Positions 9,325 through 18,689 of a stretch of 64,000 nt of DNA are shown here, in pieces. Made by a program: the position numbers and the translations under genes. Position 1 is the first letter of the stretch. Each line of letters starts with the position of its first letter. The stretch is from assembly GCA_964459305.1 (NCBI GenBank), contig CAYWNA010000044.1, forward strand, positions 1 to 64,000, in the 5' to 3' direction. The notes under the pieces were generated by a model. It worked only from the letters and a program-made list of their open reading frames with translations. It made no database searches and was not told the DNA's origin. This DNA is from CAYWNA01 sp964459305 (GTDB taxonomy: Bacteria > Planctomycetota > Planctomycetia > Pirellulales > Pirellulaceae).

Positions 9325-10182
9325 GCCAACGTACCTCCCAGAAATCACCGCTTGCCTTGTCAGAACTTACGGCTTCTCAGTTGATTCAAAGCGGTTCTAC
9401 ACGACGCTAGCTATGCAAGAAACAACAGATCGGGCAAACGCCTACCCAACGAATACACATTGTAGCAATACAACGCTGTAGTTCGAATATATCGGTTGCG
9501 CAACCGGGAAACTCTCAGCTTTTTCCACCGTCGGCATCGACAATCCCGCAGATGGGTCAGACCAGTACAGGAACAGCGGCATTATACAACCATTTAACAA
9601 CACCTCTTTATAGCCATTATTTTACTCTTGGCGCGAAGCCATCTCCCTTTGCATCTGGCATTCTTTATGGGACGCTCATCAGGGACGATTGGCTGGGGCT
9701 GTGTATCCCAACACGCGAGTTTGATGTTGCGCGTTTACGTCGAATGGGTCTCCAGGCCCGTACCGCACTATTCGCTAGTCAAGTCCTTTCACATCAAGGA
9801 GATACATCCATCTTCACTCGCCCCACCCGCGGCATGGCTGGGTCGCATTTCCCAGCGCCATGGTGCAACTCGACTATTGTTTTGTCGTCGGTCGAGCCGC
9901 GCGGACAGGCGAGAATTGCTGGTGAGGGTGTCCTTCAACAGGGATCGGCGCTACAAACCGGCAACGAAAGTGCGCGTTGGCCCAGTCGATTCAAGACCGC
10001 GACACAGCCACCGAAGGCACAGACAGCGGCACGAACGTTCTGCAGCGGGCATTTACAGGGTAGCGGGATGTTGGATAAACTGTGAGTTTCGCCGTAGTGC
10101 CTGTATCCCCGGTTGGGGGCAGTTGTTGGCATCTGTCTGTTCGTGTTTGGCTAGACGTACGTTTCGTGGCGCGGTTTGAGGA
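9325..10182. other. Long intergenic region upstream of ffh
   Basis: The DUF1573 and ffh genes diverge from this region. It includes an AT-rich patch at about 9570-9630. I see no convincing protein gene: the open frames here lack a family resemblance and a ribosome binding site. I also see no tRNA. An unrecognised small RNA or promoter region is possible. Confidence 0.4.
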
Positions 10183-11661
10183 ATGTTCGAGAACCTCCAA
10201 GACGGCCTGAAGTCAGCGTTCAAGAGTTTGCGAGGTAAGGGCAAGCTGAGCGAAGGGAATATGCGCGACGGCCTGCGCCTGGTGGAACGGTCGTTGCTGG
10301 AAGCCGACGTCAGCTACTCGGTCGTCAAGGAGTTCATGGAGCACGTCAGCGAGAAGGCACTCGGCGAAAAGGTGCTGCTGGCGCTGGACCCCAGCCAACA
10401 AGTCGTCGGAATCGTCCACGACGAGCTGATCAACCTATTAGGACCGGTCGATCCGTCGTTGCACCTGCGCACGGAGACAACCGTGATCATGCTCTGCGGC
10501 CTGCAGGGTTCCGGCAAGACGACCACTTGTGGAAAGCTTGCGCGATTGTTGCTGGACAGCAACGTCAAGCCGATGCTGGTGGCAGCCGACCTGCAACGCC
10601 CGGCGGCGATCGATCAGTTGCACGTATTGGGCGAGCAACTGGGTGTGCCGGTCTATTCGGAAAAAGGCGCGAAGGACCCTGTTAAAGTCTGCCAGAACGC
10701 CGTCCGAAAGGCGAAGGACGATGAACTTCGGGTGGTCGTCCTGGACACGGCCGGCCGGCTGGCGATTGACGAAGAGTTGATGGAGCAGCTCAAACGGGTC
10801 GACACGCGTGTGCAGCCCGACCAGGTTTATCTCGTTGTCGACGGCATGACCGGCCAAGATGCCGTGAACAGCGCCAAGGCATTCAACGACGCCTTGGAAC
10901 TGGACGGCGTCATCATGACCAAGTTGGACGGTGACGCCCGCGGCGGTGCGTTGCTGTCGGTCAAGGGTGTGACGGGTGTTCCAATCAAGTTCATCGGCAC
11001 CGGCGAACACTTGGACGCCCTGGAACCGTTTCGCCCGGAAGGCATGGCGGGCCGCATTCTGGGGATGGGCGATGTGGTGGCCCTGGTCGGCGAAGTTCAG
11101 AAGGTTGTCGACGCCAAGGAACAAGCGGCGCTTGAAGAGAAGATGCGGGCCGGCGACTTCACGCTGGACGATTTCAAAGACCAACTCCTGAAAATGGCCC
11201 AACCCGGTCTGATGCAGAAGATGATGGGTCTGATGCCGGGGATGGGCGAGATGCAGAAGATGCTTGAACAGGAGGACACCGAGGGCGGTATCAAGCAGAC
11301 GATCGGCATCATCAATTCAATGACGGCTGGCGAGCGCCGCAATCCCAAGATCATCGACCCAAGCCGCCGTAACCGCATCGCCCAAGGCGCCGGTGTTCAA
11401 GCCGCAGACGTCAACCAGCTGGTCAAACAATACGACATGATGTCGCCCATCATGAAGGCCATGGCGGGCAAGGGTATGGGCGAACGCATGAGTGCGCTTC
11501 GCGACCTGCAGAACTCCGGCATGCTGGATCCCGGCAGCCGGGGTCCGAAGCTAAAAAAAGGCACGGGAAAGCGCTTATCGCCAAAGGAGCGCGCAAAGAT
11601 GAAGAAACTGCGCGAACGAGAACAACGCCGTAAGAAACGGCAACAGAGAGGTAAAGGGTAA
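10183..11661 (+). CDS. ffh: Signal recognition particle protein Ffh
   Basis: This 492-residue GTPase binds SRP RNA and hydrophobic signal sequences and targets ribosomes to FtsY at the membrane. The N domain is at about residues 1-95. The G domain has the P-loop GLQGSGKTTT near residue 106, DTAGRL (G3) and TKLDGDARGG (G4). The M domain from about residue 300 is methionine-rich (MMGLMPGMGEMQKML) with the RNA-binding segment. The C-terminus is a basic, RK-rich tail. It is first in the ffh-rpsP-trmD-rplS-yraN cluster, a conserved arrangement. GAGGA directly abuts the ATG, an unusually short spacing, so initiation may use a different signal. Confidence 0.97.
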   Translation: MFENLQDGLKSAFKSLRGKGKLSEGNMRDGLRLVERSLLEADVSYSVVKEFMEHVSEKALGEKVLLALDPSQQVVGIVHDELINLLGPVDPSLHLRTETTVIMLCGLQGSGKTTTCGKLARLLLDSNVKPMLVAADLQRPAAIDQLHVLGEQLGVPVYSEKGAKDPVKVCQNAVRKAKDDELRVVVLDTAGRLAIDEELMEQLKRVDTRVQPDQVYLVVDGMTGQDAVNSAKAFNDALELDGVIMTKLDGDARGGALLSVKGVTGVPIKFIGTGEHLDALEPFRPEGMAGRILGMGDVVALVGEVQKVVDAKEQAALEEKMRAGDFTLDDFKDQLLKMAQPGLMQKMMGLMPGMGEMQKMLEQEDTEGGIKQTIGIINSMTAGERRNPKIIDPSRRNRIAQGAGVQAADVNQLVKQYDMMSPIMKAMAGKGMGERMSALRDLQNSGMLDPGSRGPKLKKGTGKRLSPKERAKMKKLREREQRRKKRQQRGKG

Positions 11662-11775
11662 ACGCTGGGTGGGCGCCACCCGCGGGCAAGCGAATATGCG
11701 GAGGACAATACCCGCCGAGAGGCTGTCGAAGCGGGTTGTGCCCCGCCCTACTATGCGAAAGAGGAGTTAAAGTCA

Positions 11776-12433
11776 GTGGCAGTTCGTATCCGTATGAAGC
11801 AAATGGGCCGGCGGCACCGGCCGTTCTATCGTGTGTGCGTCTCGGATGGCCGGGCGCCTCGGGATGGGAGAGTTATCGAGGAAGTGGGCTACTACGATCC
11901 AATGGTCAATGAGACAGACGCGAGAGCGGTTCTCAACGGCGAGCGGATCGATTATTGGCTCAGCGTGGGCGCCCAACCGTCGGAAAAGGTCAAAGTATTG
12001 ATCAAGAAGTACGGGACCGGCGGCACGCACCTGGAAAAGCAACAGGAGGCGCTGGAGCGGTTAAGAACCAACAAACCGACCGCCCCGCCACCGATGGTCG
12101 TGCCAAAGCCCAAGAAGCAAGAGGAGCCCAAAGCCGAAGAAGCGGCCGCGGAAGAGCAAGCCGCTGCCGCGCCGGAAGCAGAGGNNNNNNNNNNNNNNNN
12201 NNNNNNNNNNNNNNNNNNNNNNNNNNNNNNNNNNNNNNNNNNNNNNNNNNNNNNNNNNNNNNNNNNNNNNNNNNNNNNNNNNNNCGGCCCCACAGGCAGA
12301 GGCGGCCCCACAGGCAGAGGCGGCCCCACAGGCAGAGGCGGCCCCACAGGCAGAGGCAGCCCCACAGGCAGAGGCAGCCCCACAGGCAGAGGCAGCCCCA
12401 GAAGAAAAAACAGCCGACGAAGGCGGCGAGTAA
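11776..12433 (+). CDS. rpsP: Ribosomal protein S16 with AAPQAE repeat tail, split by assembly gap
   Basis: The N-terminal ~85 residues are bS16 (MAVRIRMKQMGRRH start, then FYRVCVSDGRAPRDGR), a 30S assembly protein. Translation starts at a GTG at 11776 with GAGGAG about 9 nt upstream. The C-terminus is a long Ala/Pro/Glu tail, far beyond the usual 80-90 residues. The 100-N block at 12185-12284 falls within the tail. Reading straight through the gap gives the wrong frame (GPTGRG repeats). After the gap the correct frame reads AAPQAE repeats and ends EEKTADEGGE at the stop at 12431-12433, 3 nt before trmD. The real gap length is unknown, so the protein length is unknown. Confidence 0.9.
12185..12284. 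other. Assembly gap (100 N)
   Basis: Exactly 100 undetermined bases lie inside the rpsP tail repeat. The round number suggests a placeholder rather than a measured length. The frame changes across it, which confirms the length is not real. Confidence 0.98.
12285..12392 (+). repeat. 18-bp tandem repeat in rpsP tail
   Basis: Six consecutive 18-bp units follow the gap. Units 1-4 begin CGGCCCC and units 5-6 begin CAGCCCC. In the rpsP frame each encodes a permutation of AAPQAE. The array probably extends into the gap and caused the assembly break. Confidence 0.95.
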
Positions 12434-12436
12434 AGG

Positions 12437-13168
12437 ATGCGGTTCGACATTCTGACCTTGTTTCCAGGGATGTTCCCCGGTTACGTGGGTCAAAGCCTGC
12501 TCGACAAAGCCATCCAGCGCGGTTTGGTGGCGGTACACCTCCACGACATCCGCCAGTGGTCCAACGACAAACACCAGAAAGTCGACGACCGGCCTTTTGG
12601 CGGAGGTCCAGGGATGGTCATGAGGGTCGAGCCGGTAGTCGAGTGTGTCGAAGCGGTCCAGCAGCAGGACGACGCACCGGGAAGTGTTGTCGTGTTGACA
12701 CCACAAGGACGCCGGCTGACGCAGACGGTTGTAGAGGAATTGGCCAAACGGCAGCGACTGCTTCTGCTGTGCGGCCGGTATGAAGGGATCGACCAACGGG
12801 TGATCGACGTCCTTCGCCCCGACGAAATATCCATCGGAGACTACATCCTCAACGGAGGTGAGGTTGCCGCCATGGCTGTGATCGATGCGGTGATCCGTTT
12901 GGTGCCGGGAGTACTGGGACACGAAGACAGCAACGTCGAAGATTCGTTTTCGTGCGGGAATCGGTTCCTGGAATTCGCACAGTACACTCGACCGCGAGAA
13001 TATCGAGGACACAAGGTTCCAGAAATCCTGCTGACGGGCAATCACGAAGAGATTGCCCGCTGGCGGCAGGAACAGAGCTACCAGAGAACAAAAGAGCGGC
13101 GAGCCGATCTGCTGGACGAAGCCGGGCAGCCAAACGCCGACGAGCAATCACGAAAGGACAAACCATGA
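12437..13168 (+). CDS. trmD: tRNA (guanine37-N1)-methyltransferase
   Basis: This 243-residue SPOUT enzyme transfers methyl from S-adenosylmethionine to G37 of tRNAs with G at position 36, preventing frameshifting. Characteristic segments are the start MRFDILTLFPGMF, the DDRPFGGGPGM loop, and the trefoil-knot motifs LLCGRYEGIDQR and EISIGDYILNGGE. The catalytic Asp lies in the interdomain segment (NVEDSF). The start is 3 nt after the rpsP stop, with an AAAGG ribosome binding site overlapping that stop. Its stop overlaps the rplS start (ATGA). Confidence 0.97.
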   Translation: MRFDILTLFPGMFPGYVGQSLLDKAIQRGLVAVHLHDIRQWSNDKHQKVDDRPFGGGPGMVMRVEPVVECVEAVQQQDDAPGSVVVLTPQGRRLTQTVVEELAKRQRLLLLCGRYEGIDQRVIDVLRPDEISIGDYILNGGEVAAMAVIDAVIRLVPGVLGHEDSNVEDSFSCGNRFLEFAQYTRPREYRGHKVPEILLTGNHEEIARWRQEQSYQRTKERRADLLDEAGQPNADEQSRKDKP

Positions 13169-13524
13169 GCCAAGAAATCATGAACTTGGCCGAGCAGGCC
13201 AACCTGAAAGAAGATGTTCCCCAATTCGAGATTGGGGACACGGTAGACGTTCACTCCAAGATCTTGGAAGGGAACAAGGAACGAATCCAGATCTTTTCGG
13301 GTACCGTCATCGCCCGTAGCGGCAGCGGCACGCGCGAGATGTTCACCGTCCGCCGCATCGTGGCCGGCGAGGGCGTCGAACGCAAGTTCCCGCTTCACTC
13401 GCCGCGCGTTGACAAGATCGAAGTCAAACGCTCCAGCGTCGTCCGGCGTGCGAAGCTGTACTTCCTGCGAGATCGCGTCGGCAAGGCCGTACGCCTGAAA
13501 GAGCGCCGCCGAAAGTCGACCTAG
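13165..13524 (+). CDS. rplS: Ribosomal protein L19
   Basis: The protein is 119 residues, normal for bL19. It shows the family segments FEIGDTVDVHSKI, IQIFSGTVIARSGSG, FTVRRI and the C-terminal RAKLYFLRDR followed by a basic tail. It sits at the 30S-50S interface. The start at 13165 overlaps the trmD stop and has AAGGA 7 nt upstream; a longer in-frame extension to 12952 is an artefact of overlap with trmD. Confidence 0.97.
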   Translation: MSQEIMNLAEQANLKEDVPQFEIGDTVDVHSKILEGNKERIQIFSGTVIARSGSGTREMFTVRRIVAGEGVERKFPLHSPRVDKIEVKRSSVVRRAKLYFLRDRVGKAVRLKERRRKST

Positions 13525-13593
13525 CCCAACAAAGACGCCGCGAAGGCGCCGACAGCAAAGGAACCCAACGAGGGCTGCAGGCGCAAAATGTTC

Positions 13594-13661
13594 GTAGTAG
13601 CGCCGTCAGGCGGTCTTGAAGCCAGCGTCCCACGTCGAAAACCGCCTGAAGGCGGTACTAC
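13594..13661. repeat. Palindromic repeat (GTAGTACCGCC type), copy A
   Basis: Arms at 13594-13617 and 13638-13661 are inverted copies, 21 of 24 matching, with core CCGCCTTCAGGCGG. It lies between rplS and yraN and may form a strong RNA hairpin. A related copy is inside a coding region at 49212-49291, and a single arm occurs near 37460. Confidence 0.8.
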
Positions 13662-13706
13662 AAACAGACTCCAACGGGCGCATGGAAACGGCATGCGCCA
13701 CGGAAG

Positions 13707-14144
13707 ATGCCCGGCATGAATCTCATCGGGCTGATTCGCAGACAGCTTGGCAAACTGCAGCGCCCCCGGACGCTCGGCCAGCGGGGCGAGGCAGCGGCGG
13801 CGAAGTTCTTGAAGAAAAAGGGCTACACGATACTCGCACGCTCCGACCGCGGCCGGCTGGGCGAAATCGATCTGGTGGCAGTTGATGGCCGCACGCTCGT
13901 GTTTGTCGAAGTCAAAACGCGCCGCTCCCACGACGCGGGGCATCCTGCAGACGCCGTGGATGAAGACAAACAGCGCCGCCTCACCCGTCTGGCACTCACC
14001 TATCTCACACGCCACGAGTTGCTGGAATGCGCCGCCCGTTTCGACGTGGTTGCCATAACGTGGCCGGACGACGAACACAAGCCCACCATCGACCATTTCC
14101 CCAACGCATTCGAAGCCGTCGGCCAATGGCAGATGTTCAGTTGA
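13707..14144 (+). CDS. yraN: UPF0102 (YraN) family nuclease-like protein
   Basis: The protein is 145 residues with a restriction-endonuclease-like fold signature: LGQRGEAAAAKFLKKKGY, then GEIDLVAVDG and VFVEVKTR, giving the D-ExK metal-binding arrangement. The biochemical role of YraN proteins is unclear. The gene is often next to rplS and the rnhB region. ATG 13716 is an alternative start. It follows the cluster after a 182-bp gap carrying a palindromic repeat, so it may be separately transcribed. Confidence 0.9.
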   Translation: MPGMNLIGLIRRQLGKLQRPRTLGQRGEAAAAKFLKKKGYTILARSDRGRLGEIDLVAVDGRTLVFVEVKTRRSHDAGHPADAVDEDKQRRLTRLALTYLTRHELLECAARFDVVAITWPDDEHKPTIDHFPNAFEAVGQWQMFS

Positions 14145-14337
14145 ACATCGATAAGGGCGGGAGTTGTAAGCGAGAGGATCAAGTCGGCACGGGCTTGACC
14201 GCCGATAGGCGGGCCGGAACAATGTCTTCATGCTGGAAGTAAGGTGTTCACGCATTTTGGGATCGCACCGTGGACCACCAAAACGAGAGGGCTGATGCTG
14301 TGTCAGCGCGAACTTTACGCATGAGGAGGCTTGTCTG

Positions 14338-14703
14338 ATGAGCAGAGCTACGAGATTCACCACGTTTTGGCTGTTTGCCGTTTCCGCGGCAGGTATCGTG
14401 CTAATTGCCGCTAGCACGACGCAAGCCCGCCCAGCGTACAGTAAGGCTTTCATCGCCAAGTATGAAAAGGTGTCGGAGGCGAAGACGGCAAGATGCGCGA
14501 TCTGTCATCCCAAGGGCAAAGACAAAAAAAGCTGGAATAACTACGGCGTGGCCTTGGGCAAACTCATGGGCGCGGAGAATGAGAAAGACACCAAGAAGAT
14601 TGTGGAAGCGTTGAAGAAGACAGAAGAGCAGAAAAGCGCCGTCGAAGGCAAAACCTTTGGTGACCTACTGAAAGCAGGGAAGCTGCCCGCGTCCAAAGAT
14701 TAG
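14338..14703 (+). CDS. Small exported c-type haem protein
   Basis: The protein is 121 residues. A signal peptide with a hydrophobic core at about residues 10-30 ends near TTQARP. The mature part has a single haem-binding motif CAICH at about residue 52, then a Lys/Glu-rich helical C-terminus. It probably carries one covalently bound haem in the periplasm. AGGAGG lies 8 nt before the ATG. I do not recognise a named family; it resembles short planctomycete haem proteins of unknown partner. A Met axial ligand is possible (KLMGAENE) but not proven. Confidence 0.75.
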   Translation: MSRATRFTTFWLFAVSAAGIVLIAASTTQARPAYSKAFIAKYEKVSEAKTARCAICHPKGKDKKSWNNYGVALGKLMGAENEKDTKKIVEALKKTEEQKSAVEGKTFGDLLKAGKLPASKD

Positions 14704-14780
14704 GGACGGGTTTGCGGGCGGCAAGGATTCGTTGACAAAACTCGTAGCTGGATTCGCGACAAGGTTCATTCCCTGTATTT

Positions 14781-14810
14781 GCCGGCGTGCGGCTTTCCCG
14801 CACCGGGCGA
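14781..14810 (-). ncRNA. Possible group II intron domain V hairpin
   Basis: Read on the minus strand, CCCGGTGCGG, GAAAG, CCGCAC and GCCGG form a hairpin with a GAAA-type loop and a small bulge, 64-93 nt after the stop of the intron reverse transcriptase. That is where domain V is expected. The lower stem pairs poorly and the AGC/CGC triad is only suggested, so the call is tentative. Confidence 0.4.
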
Positions 14811-14873
14811 CCCCGGTCCATCGCCTCGGCAGACACTCCCGTACCAAGGAAGTGTTGCCCAGAGGAGTCAGCT

Positions 14874-15372
14874 TCACGTCTTACACATGGTCGTATTGGT
14901 AAAGCTCAGCATCTTGAGTAACCCAAGTTTCTTGTCAAACGATCCCTGTCTGAGTCGGTAGTTGTCAAACTCCGATTTCCGTTTGAACTTCATGCAGCGG
15001 ACGCGCATGCGAATCCACTTGTCAAGTTTCTGAAAAAGTTTGATGCACGTCGAGAAGTTCGTGGAGAAATAGTTCGCCGTGCCTCGAATCACTTGGTTCA
15101 GCTTCGCAATCACTCGGGCGTCCAGGTTGTGACACCGACGAGTCAATTCCCGAATCTTCGTCTTGAATTTCTCCAGGGATTTCGTACGCATCGTTCGTGA
15201 CTTGCTCGAAAGTCGAAAGCCCAGGAACTCGTATCCCTTCCCGTAGCTCGCGATCTTCGTCTTCTCGGGGCTCAATGAGGGCGCGAGATCGGTCATGATT
15301 TCCTCGACGAATTCCAAGGCTGCCTTTGCCTCCTGGCGGCTCGCGCACACGACGACAAAGTCATCCAGCAGG
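14874..15372 (-). pseudogene. Group II intron reverse transcriptase/maturase, 3' fragment
   Basis: The reading frame begins at the catalytic core of an intron-encoded reverse transcriptase. The usual YADD box appears as LLDDFVVVC, so the break falls just before the two Asp residues. What follows is standard: LSPEKTKI, GYEFLGFRLS, then the maturase domain with VIRGTANYF and a basic C-terminus. The fingers and first palm motifs are missing because the sequence switches to a transposase on the other strand near 15375. It cannot be an active reverse transcriptase. The frame continuing to 15692 is antisense to the transposase and not part of the gene. Confidence 0.85.
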
Positions 15373-15375
15373 TTC

Positions 15376-16349
15376 CTAGCGACACACAGATGCGCGTGAT
15401 TCTCGATCCGCTCGAACCGGATTGGCTGCGGCCGCTGTTTAACGATCCCCTTGGGCAGTTGCAACGCGTAAAGGCTTTGGAACCTCTCGTCTTTCATGAA
15501 GGCTGTTATCTGCTGTCGGTGGACGGCACGGAATACTCCTCGTCGAAAAAGGTCCATTGCGAATCCTGCCTGCAAAGAAAGAACAACAAGACGGGGAAGA
15601 TCACCTACTATCATCAGATGCTCGCCGCCGTGTTGGTTCATCCAGATCACAAGCAAGTCATCCCTTTCGCCCCCGAACCGATCGTGAAGCAAGACGGCGA
15701 CAACAAGAACGACTGCGAACGCAACGCGGCCAAGCGGCTACTGCAGAAGATTCGAGACGAACATCCGAATTTGCAGCTGATCGTCGTGGGAGATGGTTTG
15801 GCGAGTAATGCTCCGCACATTCGTTTGCTGAAGAAACTGCATATGCACTTCCTGTTGGGAGCCAAGCCGGACGATCACGAACATTTGTTCGACGAGGTGA
15901 ACAGGGCCGACGCCGAGGGTCGAGCCACCACGATCCGCTGGACGGACGACAACGATGCGGACGTGCAGTGTGAGATTCGTTTTGTACACAATCTGCCGCT
16001 GAACAAGCCGAATCCGGATGTGTGTGTGAACTTCCTGCAGTACATCGAGTACGGATCGGATGGCCATATTCGCAAGCGATTCAGTTGGGTCACTGATCTG
16101 GCGATCACCCATGACAATGCGCGTCATTTGGTCCGAGGAGGCCGAGCGCGCTGGAAGGTCGAAAATGAAACGTTCAATACTCTAAAGAATCAGGGGTACC
16201 ACTTCGAGCACAACTATGGCCACGGTCAGCTCAACCTTTCGGTCACGATGTTGGGCGAGAGTTCCCTGAGTGAAGCACTCTCTCGATGTCTGGTTGCTTC
16301 TTCGTGGCACTCATCCATCTTGCGCTCGAAGTATGCGCACGGCGCTTGA
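15376..16349 (+). mobile_element. Truncated DDE transposase (IS4-like)
   Basis: About 324 codons of a DDE transposase lack the N-terminus. The frame is open from the junction (SDTQM), and the ATG at 15390 is an internal Met, not a genuine start. The first Asp is in LSVDGTEYSS, the second in VVGDGLASN, and the Glu region reads KVENETFNTLKNQGYHFEH followed by YGHG. A CxxC pair (CESC) lies between. After about 16250 the sequence no longer resembles the family, so the 3' end is also lost or frameshifted. I saw no terminal inverted repeats. Family assignment beyond IS4-like DDE is uncertain. Confidence 0.75.
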
Positions 16350-16767
16350 AATACGCGTCTGTACCGACTATGGAAGTGAGTTATCCGTCTCTTTCATCGG
16401 CCATCACGCGTCACTCGCCGGAAGAACCCGCCATCTTTCCCTACAGCGCCTACCCTCCAGCCCGCGTGCTCCACTCCGCTTCAAGCACCCACTCGAAAAA
16501 CACGCCACCGCGGACTCAACGGGAATGCTTGCGGACCCGCCCAGGTAGGCTTTGGCCGCCGAAGCGACCTCACCGTTTATAGTGAGTCGGCTTTCGCCGA
16601 CCCACGACTAAGCTCGCAAGCCCTGCAGCTCACACGCGAATCCAGCTACCAACCCATTCCTGCGCCCGGATTTCCCATCAGACACACAAACCCAAAACTG
16701 TAGAGATCACCACGGAGCCAGTCCCTGCACAACTCCACCAGCCGAACGAGTATGGTGAGAAAATGGG
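16350..16767. other. Intergenic region after the transposase remnant
   Basis: No gene is evident. The stretch carries a short hairpin around 16585-16605 (GTCGGCTTTCGCCGAC) and may contain decayed mobile-element DNA. Both flanking genes point into this region. Confidence 0.4.
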
Positions 16768-18603
16768 CTATTTGGCTCCAGGCGCATTCGACTCAACGAC
16801 ATCTGCAAAGAAGAACCTGTGATTGATCCAGGAAGGAGCGACGTCCAGCCTTACCAGGACGTGATTGAGCAACGCCTCTTGCTTCGGCTCGACAGGCAGC
16901 GGCCCCAGGGCCAGCATGGAAAGGCCTCCTTCCGGAAGGGTCGCGAAACGAGGGATCAGCCCTTCGAGATGGATGCCTCGCACAACTCCGCCAACGGCGA
17001 CAAAGTCTCCCCTTTCGGCGGAGTCGACAGCAATGGCCGCTCTCAAGGTCAATGGCGGCAGTTGTTCGGTGATCAGCAGATCCTGCTTCAGCCGTTGTAT
17101 CTCGTCGGTGGCCCGGTATGCCGCGACCGTAGAGTAGTGGCGCGCGTCGTATCTCGCGATACCAATCTTGCCCCCGGGTAATCCGACGACATTGCGCACC
17201 AAGACTTGTTTGTCGAGCGTCTCCTGCGTCGCAACAGGCATTATTTCTGGGACCGAACCGATCAACCTGGCCAGTCTCAGGTTCGGTTGCTTCTCGTCAA
17301 GCAATCCACGGACCCCTTGGCGACTGCCCAGGGACTTCAACAGCAGCTCGTCGCTCGATGGGAACTCGGCGGCCCGCGCCTCGGCCACCGACGCCGCGAC
17401 CCTTTCACGCCACCGCAACAGCTCGTCGGTCGACTCCCGATACGCTTCCACCTCTTTGTGAAAATCGGGTGATTTCGACGCCAGTTTTTCCAGCGCCGCT
17501 TCGATAGCGGATGTTAGTTTGTCGCCCTCCAATTGCGCCGCCAGCGGGGCCAGCACCTCCACGTATTGCGAATATAGTTTGGCTGCCTCCGGACCTTGAG
17601 CTCGTTCCGCATCCGCCTCGATAATCGCTGCCAACCCCTTGACGGTTTCGTCCACGAAACGGGAGTACTGCCCCTCGTCGATCCAATAGGGCTCGCGGAC
17701 CTCCGTCATGTGAGGCATGCTCGGAATGCTCACTCGCCGAGCCCAGTCGATGGCGCGACAGTGAAGGGCCGCCAAGTGCACCTTTCTCCACGCGTTGGCT
17801 GCGTGCTCCACGTACTCTGGCCCGCTTAGCGTCTGGCCGTCCACGGCGACAGTCGCGCTGGTGCGCAACGCGTCCGCCGAAGCCACGATTCCATCCGCCA
17901 ACACCTTCATATCCGGTTGCCGTGTGTTGCCAGCCGTCGTCAGTGCCTCTCGGATCTGCTGGCGAAAGAGCTTTTGGCGACTCCGGAGCATGAACTCCAA
18001 ATCGTCCAACTGCCCAAGGTCATTCGCTGGTTCTCGGTCCTCCAAGAATATGGTCATCGACTTCCATTCGTCCAATGTTTGGTGCAGCTTGTCGTACGCA
18101 AGCAACACTTGTTGCTTTTGCATCAATTGTTTGACTTCCGCACATACCCTATCTCGGGCCTGACGTGTCCTCGGGGTCGAGAGATACTGCCTGATTTTGT
18201 TTATTTGCCCGACGCCGGCTTGGCTGGACTTGAGTTGGCCAACTGCTTTCATCAACGGTTCATCGAGACGACCCGCACGCAGTTCGAAGTCGAAGCCGGC
18301 CGGTTCACCGTGCATCTGCAGATCCAGGGCGGTTCGCCGAAGCTGCCGAAGACTGATATGAATTTGGCTCAGCACCTTGGTGGACGCCCTGCCGCGGCCG
18401 TCCACGACGCCTTGAAGGCTCTTCGACGACTGCTCGTATAATCCCTTGGCTTTCGTGAGCAGCTCTTGGGAGTTCGCGACATTGTGTATGTTCAGCGGGG
18501 CTTCCATGTCTCGATGGCTAGGATTCCCGCGAACGGACGAATCCAAACAGGCAAGCGAGAGGACCGCAAACGTGGCCGGAAAGGTGAATTCCTTGAGTAA
18601 CAT
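16768..18603 (-). CDS. Exported protein of unknown function
   Basis: The protein is 611 residues. It begins with a hydrophobic signal segment containing a cysteine (LSLACLDSS) that could be a lipobox, though the -3 position is not ideal. The rest is mostly alpha-helical, with long amphipathic stretches and several Leu-rich segments. Towards the C-terminus a beta-rich part contains VRGIHLEGLIPRF. GGGAG lies 7 nt before the ATG. I do not recognise a family. It is followed upstream by a lipoprotein gene on the same strand 87 bp away, so the two may be co-transcribed. Confidence 0.65.
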   Translation of the reverse strand: MLLKEFTFPATFAVLSLACLDSSVRGNPSHRDMEAPLNIHNVANSQELLTKAKGLYEQSSKSLQGVVDGRGRASTKVLSQIHISLRQLRRTALDLQMHGEPAGFDFELRAGRLDEPLMKAVGQLKSSQAGVGQINKIRQYLSTPRTRQARDRVCAEVKQLMQKQQVLLAYDKLHQTLDEWKSMTIFLEDREPANDLGQLDDLEFMLRSRQKLFRQQIREALTTAGNTRQPDMKVLADGIVASADALRTSATVAVDGQTLSGPEYVEHAANAWRKVHLAALHCRAIDWARRVSIPSMPHMTEVREPYWIDEGQYSRFVDETVKGLAAIIEADAERAQGPEAAKLYSQYVEVLAPLAAQLEGDKLTSAIEAALEKLASKSPDFHKEVEAYRESTDELLRWRERVAASVAEARAAEFPSSDELLLKSLGSRQGVRGLLDEKQPNLRLARLIGSVPEIMPVATQETLDKQVLVRNVVGLPGGKIGIARYDARHYSTVAAYRATDEIQRLKQDLLITEQLPPLTLRAAIAVDSAERGDFVAVGGVVRGIHLEGLIPRFATLPEGGLSMLALGPLPVEPKQEALLNHVLVRLDVAPSWINHRFFFADVVESNAPGAK

Positions 18604-18689
18604 CGAACCGCTCCCAGTCGCTAGATTCTGTTGATCGGCCAGGCGGGATTGGGCACCGTCCCTGGCATTCGGTAACAGCGTGTTCCATG

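Noticed and set aside
9552..10085. 177-residue plus-strand open frame upstream of ffh
   Set aside because: No ribosome binding site, no domain, and composition unlike real proteins here.
12285..12392. Possible CRISPR-like array
   Set aside because: Units are contiguous 18-bp copies without spacers, so it is a coding tandem repeat. No CRISPR array or cas gene was seen in the window.
12285..12430. Reading of GPTGRG repeats as the S16 tail
   Set aside because: This frame arises only by counting the 100 Ns as real; the other frame gives AAPQAE repeats and a stop right before trmD.
12002..13147. 381-residue minus-strand open frame through the gap
   Set aside because: It crosses the 100-N block and is antisense to rpsP and trmD.
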